Source: Dryococelus australis
Lineage: Eukaryota; Arthropoda; Insecta; Phasmatodea; Phasmatidae
Assembly: GCA_029891345.1 (NCBI GenBank)
Contig: CM057009.1
Location: forward strand, 86,847,916 to 86,911,915
Direction: 5' to 3'
Length of the DNA: 64,000 bases
Below, piece after piece: positions 10,701 through 21,299 of this stretch; position 1 is the first letter of the stretch, and every line of letters starts with the position of its first letter. Both the position numbers and the translations under genes were made by a program. The notes under the pieces are model-generated. The model was not told where the DNA came from, ran no database searches, and worked only from the letters and a program-made list of their open reading frames with translations.

Positions 10701-11128
10701 TCACCTCATAATGTTTTTCCAGTCCAATCTCAGTGAGGTCAACCAATTTCTCCCCAGCAGTGTGGGTAATGATTTACCCTGGCTATTGACTACCACCATG
10801 GGCAGAGTCATTTGCTGATCTTGGTATTCCACTGGAACTTGACACACTCCCGTGATTTGTAATGGTTGTCCTGAGTACGTACGCAAGATCAACTATTGTC
10901 GTCTTCAACTTACATGGTAGTAACTTTGCCTGGTAGGTACTGTCTGAACACACAGAAACCAACGCCCCAATGTCTATCATCATTCGCTCATGCTGACAGT
11001 TTAATAGCACATCTACTGTAAAATTATTGGCCCGACCAGTTACGTCTTTAAAATCAATGTTGAGCGAGTCCAGCTCTACTAGATTTGCCTCCTTAACGCA
11101 GTGTACTTCTTGGGCCCTATATGCTCTT
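10701..11128 (-). pseudogene. Gypsy aspartic protease region (decayed)
   Basis: Minus strand. VLLNCQHERMMIDIGALVSV carries the active-site position. The family has DTG or DSG, but 10966-10974 encodes DIG, a single C-to-T change from DTG on the coding strand. The flap/helix block LPTLLGRNWLTSLRLDW follows in another frame (10701-10790), after a frameshift near 10870-10880. In Gypsy elements this protease, between Gag and RT, cleaves the polyprotein. Confidence 0.85.
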
Positions 11129-11881
11129 TTAATATGCCCACTTTTTTTTACAGGCATTGCAAAGATAGTTGGCAAAGGGACATTGTGCTGCCAAAAGATT
11201 TGCACTATTACACCGGTAACAATTTCTACTTCCTCTTAGACTGACCTTCGGCCTAGAAATTGCCCCTCCTTGCTGCCCCGTGCCTACACCATTCCTTGGT
11301 GTGACAGCATATGCTCCCTCCGTATCACGGTCAGAGTCCTCTACCTTGTGTTGCACCATCTTCGGTCTCATTTCTTTGGAATGTTGCAAGGACGCTTCCA
11401 TTGTCATTTTTTTCTCCAGTGCCGACTTGAAGGCTAACTTATCTTCCACTAACAGCTTCTTCACGATATCCTCGTTTCCTAATCTGCTCACAAATGTGTC
11501 CCGCAAAGCCTCGTCCAGAAATTAACCGTACTTACAGGCCATTGACATCTTTTGTAGAGTTACTGCATATTCCGAAATGCTCTCACACACACCTTGGTTC
11601 CTACGCAACAATTTAACGCGCTCGGCAATCACAATTTCCTTGGGCTCGTAATGCGTTGTTAGTAACTTCACCAGCTCTGCATGTGATTTTGTTCCTGGCT
11701 TATCAGGTATGAACAAGTTCTTTAACACCATGTACGTTCTGGAGCCTGACAATGTTAAAAACAAACTGTACTTTTCCTCTTCTTTGACCTTGTTGGCTCT
11801 GAAATAATGTTCTAGCCTCTTAATGTAGAACTCAAAATACCCTTCCTCGCTGTTAAATTCTTCTATCTTGCCTAACGACAT
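11129..11881 (-). pseudogene. Gypsy Gag (decayed)
   Basis: Minus strand, start MSLGKIEEFN at 11881. The capsid-like part (GYFEFYIKRLEHYFRANKV, then FLTLSGSRTYMVLKNL) runs to a stop at 11522-11524. The same frame then resumes at once with LRDTFVSRLGNEDIVKKLL, so this is a single nonsense mutation. A nucleocapsid-like end follows: CYRCNSANLLAAQC, in which the His of CX2CX4HX4C is replaced by Leu, then a second knuckle, CNACKKK continuing in a shifted frame as GHIKRAY with its last Cys changed to Tyr. The frame change falls in a run of eight T (A on the coding strand) at about 11145. Gag would assemble particles and bind element RNA. Confidence 0.85.
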
Positions 11882-12052
11882 CTAGTCTTATCTAATATGG
11901 CCCTCCCAGCTGTTTTAACATGTGTCCTCAACTCCAGCACAACCAAAAAAAAAAAAACTATGCCACTTCGTCCTGCTACCCTATATCACTTGATTATCTC
12001 TCATTTTTAATTATTGCTTCCCCGGGCTAAAAATCCCATCCTTGTCACCAGT
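11882..12052 (-). promoter_or_regulatory. Gypsy leader and candidate primer-binding site
   Basis: Non-coding segment between the 5' LTR and Gag. The minus strand just inside the LTR reads ACTGGTGACAAGGATGGG, with TGG in the position expected for tRNA 3' CCA pairing. The matching tRNA was not identified. A 12-A run sits at about 11947-11958 on the + strand. Confidence 0.45.
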
Positions 12053-12181
12053 TATTATATTTATTCTGCTTCACTACATCTCTACTTGGCCAGTCTCCAG
12101 ACGAGCCGTCATGACACTGACTATTGTCAACAACACACAAGTCCAAAAACACAACACACTACTTTAATCAGCCATACTACA
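12053..12181 (-). repeat. 5' LTR of the minus-strand Gypsy element
   Basis: 129 bp matching 1827-1953 with about a dozen substitutions and a 2-bp insertion (ACACAACACAC versus ACAACACAC). The outer CA on the coding strand end has mutated (TATTATATTT for TGTTATATTT). Followed by the duplicated CACTC. Confidence 0.88.
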
Positions 12182-12186
12182 CACTC

Positions 12187-12700
12187 CTTCCATCCATCTA
12201 TACATTTCTCTAAGCAAAGATGTGAAAGAAAGAGTTAAGGCAACCAACCAGGCACAATAACTGCAAACAAATGGCTATATTAGGCCATTCATCAGAAATA
12301 AACACAAAGAAAAAGTCCAGCAGGAAAGATGAAGGCTGATGACAGAACTTCCCTCTTATCCAAAGCTGTCATTTACCCCACCTACCTTGGTACCTAGCAG
12401 TCACAACCTCTAGAGCAGACTTGAAGTGCTATAGGGGCACCTTTCCAATGGGGTTCACATAATACACTCCTTGAAACTTACTAATGGTACCATTGGCTTT
12501 AATGCCCAAAAGGTGCTCAGTAGTACACACCTTAAAGAGTATGACATGAGGCTGCTTCACACACAGCCATCCCAAACTAGTGTAAGGAAGGTCAGCATTA
12601 AATTATTTATGGTGCTTAATATAGAGCCATTGTCACTTTACGTTCACAATATTTACAGAACCAAATTATTAAAACTTCTGAGAAAAGGGTCAACCCCCTT
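12187..12700. other. Unassigned sequence before the second Gypsy relic
   Basis: No domain recognised. The open frame 12471-12704 (78 codons) could belong to the upstream Pol of the relic that follows, since it is on the same strand and directly adjacent, but I see no diagnostic motif. Confidence 0.3.
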
Positions 12701-12975
12701 TTAGTGGCACAAAAATGGAAGCTGTGACTTTGGGGAGTCAATTACAAAACCCCATGATGCCCACCTCCAATTCCTCAGAATTATGAAGAAGGAAGTTTTT
12801 CCTGGATGGGAGTACCCAAAATGCATACTAACTAGTAATGAGAATCAGTTTACAAGGAGACAGTGGATACAAACCTCCAAAAAAGTTGACTGCTGGAGTT
12901 GGACCACTCCTGCCTACCCAACAGAGAGAAGGAATTAAGTGATAAAGGTCTTAGACTTTGTATTCAAGATAACAT

Positions 12976-14915
12976 TGACGCCGACTAACAGCCAGCGGCG
13001 CTAGAGCCCATGACAATGCTCACCATGCACGTGTCACGTGTCCCGCACATGTGCAAAGAGGCCAATAATTTTTAACCCTCATATAAATATTATTTTTCAG
13101 TGTAAAATGTGTTTATATTCGTATTTGCAGGGTTTAAGATGTCTTCAAATGTTTTAAATTGTTTGTTGCTATTTTTAAATTGTTTGGTTATGAAATTCAA
13201 AGTGCCCTTGGCACCGATATTAAGAACACTAATATTCCAGCATGAACATTGTCATAAAGAGACACTGAAATCATATGAAAAAATTCATAAAAAATGTAAA
13301 ACAATATTAAATTTAATCTGTACCATTTTATTTTCTATAATAAAATATTTTACTCTGCGTGCATAGCACTTCTGCTTTGTGAACCCCGTAGGCGGCCATG
13401 GTAGGTCCGTGCGACGCTTACCTCTGGACGGTCTGTCGAGGAGAGCTGGCGAGGTAAGACACTCTCACGTACGCACTACAACCTTTTGTTCACTGATGTA
13501 GATTTCAATAGTTAATTTAGTTTACTGGTTAACCTTTGCTTGCGTACGTTTTGCCAGACATTTCCCCAGCGTTATGCTTCCATTTTACTAATTTATTTCG
13601 CCCTTGTGAAATTTTTAACTTAATCGAGGAGGAGGAGGAGAAAGATGTCGGAGAGGTCACGTGACTCACGCAACTTGAATCAGGCACCATCCGCCTATGT
13701 TTATGGCGTTTCATTGTAATTTCTGCATTATTGCTACACGCAATTTTAAGGGATATTTTTTACGTATGTATTCGAGGGTATTTTTCAAATTTGAATATTT
13801 TACGGCGACATCACATATAACCACGTGGCTAGCAGATGCCAAGTATTTGTATATGCCATCCTTGCATTTTGAGCGCTTATTTATGTAACATTGTCTGTGC
13901 AATATTTTATTAACAGTTCTATGTTCAATTTTGTCAGGGTTCCGTGTAATTTCATGTAAATTGATGCTTTTTGTACTTGACCACGCAGTCATATTAATGT
14001 TTTATTTTACAGCCATCAGGCATGTTACAAGCCTGTAATTATGTAAATTGTAAAGAGAGTAATTTTCTTTATCAGAATAATATTTTGTCTGAATTTAATT
14101 TGCCGTTTTCACAAAGAAATATTGCAATTCCACCTGCACCACGTGGTCCGCTATGAACTTCATCCAGCAGCATCCGCACCATCTAAACTTGTTTTCACAC
14201 ATGTGTGTGTTTATTGTGAATACTCATCTCGTGCCCCATCTTATTTCATGAATCTTTTGAGGGTTTATGTAATTTTGTAACTTGTGTACGGTGCAATTAT
14301 TCCCATCCTAGCTGGCTCTGTATAGGACGTCACCACACTACCCACATGCTGGAGGGCGAGCCCCGACGAGTTTGCATTAGTGATGCCGAGTAATCACACG
14401 TCTTAATGTATCATCAGGGTTTCATTTTGTAATTCACCGTGTCCTATCTTCAGGGCAAAATCGTCAGTCCACCCTAGCGGCTGCTGACTTTCTTCCCTTG
14501 TGAAGATTGTTTTCATACACTGTGGTGAGATCATCCGTCTATGCGTGTGCTCTAGTAATTGCGGGCTGAGGAGCCCCCAAGCAGAGTTAGCTAGACACGG
14601 CCAAGTGTATCATTAATTTCACGGCACGTTGATTTGTACGCACAGTATCAATAAAAACAAGTCTCACAATGACCCATCCTCTTTTATTCAGTAGTGACAG
14701 TGTCCTAGCCACATATATTTTATTAATTATTTATTTCAAAGTGATGTTTATTAAAAGTTTAGTATTGCCTACGTGTTTGTAATTACGCATGGGTGAGACG
14801 GATACACAGAACCTACAGCATCCCTGAGAACCGTGTTTGGGAAGCACCGCTAGCGCCCATATTACCAGTAAGTATTTGTGTCATCGTTCGTCTCGTGTCG
14901 CACCAGACGGCATCA
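12976..14915 (+). repeat. Solo LTR, family Z copy A (1.94 kb)
   Basis: Begins TGACGCCGACTAACAGCC and ends ACGGCATCA. The flanks are ACAT (12972-12975) and ACCT (14916-14919), a 4-bp duplication with one mismatch. Dropping the insert and one flank makes the integrase frame of the surrounding relic continuous. A polyadenylation signal-like AATAAAAACAAG lies at about 14651. Related sequences are at 23710-27657 (interrupted) and 44451-45925. No coding frame inside resembles a protein. Strand is set by the polyadenylation signal (inference). Confidence 0.85.
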
Positions 14916-14965
14916 ACCTTATCCAGTGGGATTTGCACTTCCCTGATATCCTATTGACACTTCTC

Positions 14966-15240
14966 TGAAGGGGCCATGGTGAATGAGCAGTTAGACTGCT
15001 CGCCTCCACCAAGATGAACTGGGATCATTCCCTGGCCGGTTCACTCCCAAATTTTTACAATTGTGAATTGTGCTGGATGGTGCTGATCGGTGGCGGGTTT
15101 TCTTAGGGATCTCCTATTTACCTCATCCTTGCATTCCGGCTCTGCTCCATTCTCACCTCTTTTCATCCTCATTGGCTCTCAAAACCTTGTTGTTAAGGGC
15201 TGTGCAAATATCTCAACTCAGCTATATGCTAAAGGTATAA
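14966..15240 (+). mobile_element. tRNA-derived SINE, copy 1
   Basis: Shares the order GAGCAGTTAGACTGCTCGCC, CCACCAAG, TGAACTGGG, then CACTCCCA, GTGGCGGGTTTTCT and GGATCTCC with copies at 38550, 39770 and 42205. The B-box position reads GGATCATTCC (15021-15030), a degraded GGTTCAATTCC. It lies inside the Gypsy relic between two parts of its pol. Confidence 0.75.
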
Positions 15241-16440
15241 CAATGCCTATAAGACCTCACCAATTCTGTTACTTTTAAGGGCAAAACTTAAGGTGGCCAG
15301 GAGAATTGAAGTGAGAAGGGTAACCCTCAGCATTTCCTACTGCTAATATTGCCCACCATAAGGCATAGAGGCATACATAGATCACTAAAAATAACAACCA
15401 AAAAATTTGTTTGCAAGAAGTTCCTTGACCCACAAACCAGCAATCAGTGCAATTTGTTCAAGGGCAGCAAAGCAATGGTTTACAGGAATCCTTTTATTTG
15501 AGTCTGTGAGAAATTTTTAGCATGTTTTGCTCCTAAGTGGGAAGGACCGTATGTCGTAATTCAGAGCCAGGAGAATATACACAATACAAAAATTGAGCAA
15601 AGACAAGTCGGGAAGGTGACTAGCAACTACTTCAAACCAGCACATTCCCAGTATATCCAGGAGACCAGTACCCTGGAATTTGGCCCAGGATACAGGATGA
15701 ACTCTGTCCCACAAGAGGATGGATGCAAAATAAGCTCTGCTCTTAATATGCAGTGCACCAGAGGGCCACTTAACAATCAGGTGCAAAAGGTGGAACTCTC
15801 AGTTCCTTTTACCATTTGCGGACGAGTGTCTATTGCAAGCAGGGTATACCTAGAAGGGCAGTTGTCCCAAAAGCAATAATTTGAACCAGACTCTGGAATT
15901 AGTGTCAAAACAGGACACCAGCTAACAGTATACACCTTCAGAGGTGGAAGGGAAGAACTTCAACATAAATCCATCAGTGTAATGAAGGGACACCCATCAC
16001 TGTTCTCTAGGGTAGAAATCCCGGTGCTGCCCAACATCCATACAGACACATGTCAGGCCAAGGACCATGGAGCCTGCACACTACAGCTTCATCCCAACAG
16101 GAGGAAGAGGGGCTGATAGTCATACTACCTATCTACAAACCACTTCCACAATGGATCTCAACACAGCCGACAATATCCTCCACCACTGGGGCAGTTACCC
16201 TAGCACCCATGGAGGTCATTCAAGAGGAGCCTCTACAGCTGCCTAATCTGATGACCATTTCCATCCAGACACAATCAGCTACTTACGTACCCATCACTCT
16301 ATGTACCTCCAGATGGTTCCTAACAGAGGGAACGTATGTCAAACGAGAACCCTCCAGAAACATCTAGGTGTTCCCTCCTTGGTCAGCAAGAAGTAAAATT
16401 TAGGTGTTTCTTAGGAACAACCCAGTACCAGTCCATAGGA

Positions 16441-17333
16441 AGAAAGAATGAGGAACCCACCACTGCCTAAATATGGTGATACAACACTAGGATGAAAGTA
16501 TGGAAGAAGTGAGTCCACCCCACTTATCAGGCAGTCCCAGGAGCAGGCTGGAACACCCCGATACAGTTGTTTCTGAGTCCAGTCCAGCAAGATCAGCTTT
16601 GGCACAGCTGCCAAGCCTGTGTTGCATCCTATCCCAGTTTTTACAAGGAGACTAGCTGGCATCACCTGCGCTCCTTCAGTTAACTGCCCACCCTGCATAA
16701 GCAGACCATTTCTAAAGTTTGGAAGTTTGTTGTTATATAACATGTGTGTTTTTTTTAAAAGGGGCTTAGTGCTGTGTTCAAAGCCCATAATGTGTGTGAA
16801 GCTACGTAGGAAGAGACTTACCACCAAGTATCTTTTTGAAGTGTTTATCATAATGATGATAAGTTAGGGAACAAAACTGCCATTATCCAAAAATGTATAT
16901 ATCTTGTTTTGCCAAAGAGTGGGTTTTTTTTTTTTTTTACAGGGTTTCATAAAAATTGAATTCTTACAGGAATAGTAAATGCCTGCCATGTGTGTAGGAA
17001 GAACCTAAAATAAATTGTATATAAATATTATGGTTTGGTTTCCATTAGGCCTGTGAGCCACTAATAACATGAAGAATTAGGTGTTATTACAACATATTAT
17101 ATATACTGTACAGCAGTCAGCCAAAACTGGCCATACGCTGCTCATCTTGTTATTTGGTTCAAAGATGAACTGTTGTGTTCAAAGAAAGGCAGAAAGAAAG
17201 AAGATAAGAACAGAACTGAACTTACTATGACATTGTGACATTTGTATGTATCTGTAAATAATGCAAGAGTAAATGCTGCATCATTCTGCTCCCATCAGTG
17301 TGGGCTGTTAAAAAGGAGTACTTCAACTTAGGT
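16441..17333. other. No gene recognised
   Basis: AT-rich with an 18-T run near 16925-16942. The minus-strand open frame 16411-16851 and the plus-strand frame 16619-16867 have no recognisable domain and overlap the tail of the Gypsy relic. Confidence 0.45.
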
Positions 17334-17535
17334 TGATAGTGCTGAAGTGAGTGAAAACTTACTCCAACATGACATCTGTAGGAGCAGTTTGTACAACTTA
17401 GATTCAAACGTGGGGAAGGAAGCCCTCCAAGCTGTGCTAAAAGATGCCAGTGTAGCCTTCAAAGCTGAGGACAGTATTGATGTACTGAGACAGGTGATGT
17501 GTGTGTTTGTGCGGAAAGGTGGATTGGATCTGCTG
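17334..17535 (+). CDS. Candidate host-gene exon, product not recognised
   Basis: An uninterrupted coding-like segment on the + strand. It would begin after a weak acceptor (TTCAACTTAG) near 17333 and contain SENLLQHDICRSSLYNL, then GKEALQAVLKDASVAFKAED and DSIDVLRQ. Two donors are possible: CAG|GTGATG near 17493, or the stronger AGG|GTGAGT near 17549, which would add VMCVFVRKGGLDLLVQPR and extend the exon by about 55 bases. The predicted peptide is amphipathic and helical with even amino-acid use, unlike the frameshifted transposon relics around it. I do not recognise the family. It has no resemblance to FCHo that I can see, though it is on the same strand 21 kb upstream. A single old repeat-derived frame cannot be excluded. 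Confidence 0.4.
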
Positions 17536-17739
17536 GTACAACCGAGGGTGAGTCCATGAGAGTTTTTAAGTTTTGAAAATATCATCCAAATTCAATCAGT
17601 GAATGGTTTTCTGTAGTGCGTACCTTGAATTTAGGTGTGGAAGTGAATTTGCTCGTTCAAATAACAAAAATCATTTCCCTTAAAATCTGTAGTGCATATA
17701 TTTTGTACACTGCAGTGTAAAATTCCGTAATTGTTGCAA

Positions 17740-18020
17740 TATGTCATGGGGCAAGCTATTCAGGACCGGTTACCATTTCATTGAATTTTGTTAGGCTATG
17801 TTGAGTCAGACAGGTACGCCAGTGACTATTGCACGTTACTGACTGGAAATATTAGAGCGATATCAACATCCTGGTGAATCTATGCAAGAGTTTGTAATTT
17901 AGACAATTAGATGGGTAGAAGTATTGGGATCAACATGTGAGGAATCTAACTTGTTTGAAATCATGTTTTTTTTTATTCTATTGTCAGGGATCAGTAAGTT
18001 TTTTGCTTTTTACATTTGCA
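17740..18020 (+). pseudogene. Possible retroelement Gag relic
   Basis: One plus-strand frame, interrupted by at least three stops, contains MLSQTGTPVTIARY, LEILERYQHPGESMQEFVI and EVLGSTCEESNLFEIM. The arginine/tyrosine-rich helix followed by a PGES..EF turn resembles the capsid region of several LTR-retrotransposon Gags. No zinc knuckle was found. Weak assignment by pattern only. Confidence 0.3.
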
Positions 18021-18163
18021 AAAAACTGCAAACTCTACAGGAATAGTAAAATTTAGTAAATTAAGTAGAATTAACGGTGGGAGATTGTAGTCGGAAGGGA
18101 AATACTGAGGTTCAGCCAAAACGGCAATGTCAAATTTATTTTCAGGTTAATAATGTAACTGAT

Positions 18164-19939
18164 TGACGCGTGTCGCTTAAACCCCGGTCGTACAAGTGAC
18201 TTTTGTTTCTGCGCTGTGTCAGTCGCGCTTACAATGAGGACTCAGTTCCCCATCTTTCGGGAAACCAGTGTCGGCCTTGTAGGCTGACTGCTGGGTACGT
18301 AATCGGGTGTAGTCAGATGAGCAATATGTCTCACGACACTGGCCCTCTGGGGCAAAGTGGACTTACCAGAGCTCCGAAGGATGTTCTTGGCAGGTGTTGA
18401 AATGGTATTGCAGGTGGGGCGTGTAGAGTCTTCGAGTCCTTTGATCTAGGTTGAGGTGGAGCTGCTATAAATATCCTCCAGATGGCGATGGTTCCACTCA
18501 GTGCTGACCCAGCTGCCGATGTGTGGGTTGACTCGCCCGAGCCAGGTGTCACTCCCAGTGACCAGAGCTCAAACTGCCAGATGGACTTTGTAGCCGGTTC
18601 TAACGTAGCTCCCGACGGGAAATGCCGGTCTCCCCACATGACGGGTGGCTTGAGCATGCCTCCGAGGAGTGTCAACTCCCGGTGCGACGAGGTTTGCCGC
18701 ACAGAAATGTTTCGCGGCACTGAACTCTGCCTTCTTTTCCACCCTCAGAGCTCCATGTCAGCTGTTGAATTGAATAGGTGTATAGTACACTTGATTTCCT
18801 GCAAGCGGCAAGCAGTGGACAATCCCTAACTTAGGCGTTTAAGACCGACAATGGCTGGCAGTGCGCTCCCTGGCTCCTAACAGTGCAAGCACCTGGAGTT
18901 GTGGGTCGTAAACTGCCTTCCTGCCACTGCCGGGTGTGGTCCACAGACGTAGGGCCTCCAATCCCAAGGAGCTACCTCTACCAGCACCTTAGCTAGGCAC
19001 TCCGGTTAGTGATACAACTTAGGTTTGCTGTCTTGCCTCTGTGGGATATGTCCTAGTGGTGGAGGATCTACCGTTCTGAGCACCGAGCTGTACAGAATGG
19101 GTGGCCATCAAAAGATGAGATGTATGTATCGACGGACAGTCCCCTGAAGGGGGTCTGACGTCCTACTGTAGGTTTATCAACGCTCCGTCACTTGCTTGCC
19201 CTTTGAGGTTGAATACTAGTGGTAGATAGTTTATACGACTGTAACAAAGAACTCTTGGATATGTTTAAGACTTAGTATTTATTAAAGCAATAAATGCGTA
19301 GGTGACTCATACGTGCTACCAATAGGTCTGCGCTGCAGAAGTAAATTAGGCTACACAGTTTACAGGTGAAGGTGACCCGCTCCTAAGACTACATAGATGC
19401 AAGGATAAAATTAATCAACTGTCACAACTAATACTAACGAGGTTTACATAGAAGAGGCCCTAACTTTAACAGGGGAGCCACTACCAGCAAGTAGTGGTGG
19501 CTGAAGACCCAGGAGGTGTCGAAAACTCAAGTGTTAAGTCGTTGTTCATTGTCTTTTTGCAGAAGAAGCTTCTGGTGATGGCGATTACCAGGAGGTGTTG
19601 AATCCTCTGGTAGGTGGTGGCTGCAGCCTTTGGAGAACTTGACGTTCTTGGAAATGGCTGTGAGGGCCTAAGAACATTAGAGAGCCCCAGCACTAGAAGT
19701 GTTGAGGCGAGCTACTGGAGATGATAACTCCTGACCTCTGCCGTGCACTGCCTTATATGCGACTCACTCTGGAGTGCGCGATGGGCCAGGGTGAGAGGCG
19801 TGACGTGCCCCTGTGATGTCTGCCTGGAGTGCCTGGAGTGGGAGAACTATTCTCATGCGCTAGGGATATGGCCTTAGGTGCTCGGCGACACTCTGCCATC
19901 TTCGGCAGTGTGGTGACACTCTGTCTGCCGAGGCGTCAG
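18164..19939 (-). repeat. LTR-like repeat, family W, minus-strand copy
   Basis: Read on the minus strand it starts TGACGCC at 19939. It has a TATA box (TATAAGG at about 19753-19758 complement), then CACTTCTAGTGCTGGGGCTC (near 19690-19710), an AATAAATACTAAG polyadenylation region near 19270, and the block CCCCTTCAGGGGACTG followed by CGATACATAC near 19120-19150. The same order of landmarks occurs on the + strand in 24688-26731. The low-coordinate end is placed at TGACGCG (18164), and a target duplication was not found. The minus-strand open frame 18331-18720 has no recognised domain. Whether this is one long LTR or an LTR plus leader is unresolved. Confidence 0.55.
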
Positions 19940-21297
19940 GAAGGCTGACGTGTTGCATGGCCGCTTCAAATACCTGGCGTTTTACTGCATACAAGGTGTG
20001 TTTGAGTTGAAATAACTCTCTGCGCCTACGTAAAATGTTGTGCTTGGTTCCCTCCTTCCTTGGGTTTAAATACTCTTAGTAGAGAGAGAAGGGCAGGTCA
20101 AGAAAAGTCAGAGAAACCAAGTATCTTCCATGTCCCTGGCGAGAACACATCCTGCTAGACATCTTTGTTAGTTGTTTCCTGTAGTAGGTAAAAGCACATG
20201 GGATGAACTGTAGTTGTTTATAGTACGTTTTTATAAAAAAAGAGAAGGAAATTCCATGCAGAAAAGGGATGGTAAAGATGTAGTGGACTCTGGGAAAGAT
20301 GTACCACTGGAAAATGGGGAACAAATGGATGGTAGGAAGGAAAAGGAACATAAAAGACAAGATTTTCAAGTACCTGGGTAAACAGAAATATTAAATGCAG
20401 TTTGTATTTTCCAGTCCAATAGAAAATGTCATTGAGATGATGTATTATGCTTATTTCTTATATGTTTCAATCATGTTGTACATAGTGCCCAGTATTATTA
20501 AACTTTTTATTATGAGTTTTTATATGTATTTTAATCCAAGGAAAGTTGCATATATACCCATTATAATCTACTAAGCATATATTACGCTTGTAGGTTTTTT
20601 TGGCTGAGTAATATTATATTTGGTTATTTTTCATGTGTAATCAATGGGTTTAATGCAGCCTATTCTCCATTTGCCTAGTATTTGAAAGAGTTTACATCCT
20701 ATTCGCAGTTCTTAAGAGTCCTTGGTATGGTTTGTTACATTTGCGGTTTGTATAAAACATCAAGACCAATGTTCCATATGAACGAAGCCCAGGGTAATGA
20801 ACTGGCCACCCAAAGCTGTGGAATTTTCTACACTTCAGCAACACCAACAACATCATTCTTCATGGGAGGAGGGATGTGACTTCATTACGTCATCATTGAG
20901 TGTCTGCATTAAGAATACTTGTGCCATTATCTGATGGTTCTATAAGACCTACATGGATGATCACTGTTTTTGTGAACGTGACTTACCTTGGTGCAAGCGC
21001 CCTGTCTGTCTGGTCTTCTCCATCATGCTGTCGGTAGGCGGGCTATAATCATACTGCACACCGGCCTGCTCGTCTGGCTTCGTCATCAGATTGCTCTCTT
21101 CCCCTTTTCCTGGTGTCTCCAGGACTACTTAGCAGCACTTATGCAGCATGTAACATCACCTGGGGCACTCTCTACTTTACATGAACAGCAGAAAATCTTC
21201 CAGAATGGGTTGTTGAAGAAATGTATAAATTGGTTTCTCAATTTTGAGAGGAAAAGCACTGAGGGGCCCTGTTCACTGTTCCTTAGGAGAGAGGAGA
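19940..21297. other. No gene recognised
   Basis: Mixed composition. Open frames at 20076-20369 (-), 20682-20879 (+) and 20988-21305 (+) show no domain I recognise. No tRNA or splice-flanked exon was identified. Confidence 0.4.
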
Positions 21298-21299
21298 TA

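Larger units (their letters stand above)
1822..12186 (-). mobile_element. Degenerate Ty3/Gypsy LTR retrotransposon, with two later insertions
   Basis: Minus-strand element reading gag, protease, RT, RNase H and integrase from high to low coordinates. LTR-like termini lie at 12053-12181 (5') and 1827-1953 (3'), flanked by an identical 5-bp duplication CACTC at 1822-1826 and 12182-12186. The + strand just inside the 3' LTR (from 1954) starts CTCCCCTTTTC, a polypurine tract when read on the minus strand. Just inside the 5' LTR the minus strand reads TGGTGACAAGG, a plausible primer-binding site, with the tRNA not identified. The interior is interrupted by an R1-like fragment (3111-3718) and a 5.2-kb LTR element (4635-9848). 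Without those the element is about 4.5 kb. Its clade resembles short-LTR mag/K02A2.6-type Gypsy elements (inference). Confidence 0.9.
12701..16440 (+). mobile_element. Second Gypsy-type relic: integrase and 3' region, split by LTR-Z copy A and a SINE
   Basis: Plus-strand integrase core pieces: GWEYPKCILTSNENQFTRRQ (about 12815), then WTTPAYPTERRN (about 12905) and GLRLCIQDNI up to 12975. After the inserted LTR, IQWDLHFPDILLTL resumes at 14920. A SINE then interrupts. The end of integrase appears at about 15440-15650, with YRNPFI, then FAPKWEGPYVVIQSQE (a GPY-type C-terminal domain) and QVGKVTSNYFKPAH. The catalytic Asp in the TDNG-type motif is gone (TSNEN). Downstream the frame stays mostly open to 16367 with Gln/Pro/Ser-rich sequence of no known fold. 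It is a different Gypsy lineage from the 1822-12186 element. Left boundary and LTRs were not found. Confidence 0.75.

Noticed and set aside
18331-18829. Overlapping frames on both strands (129 and 115 codons)
   Set aside because: They lie inside the LTR-like family W repeat, overlap antisense to each other, and show no known motif.
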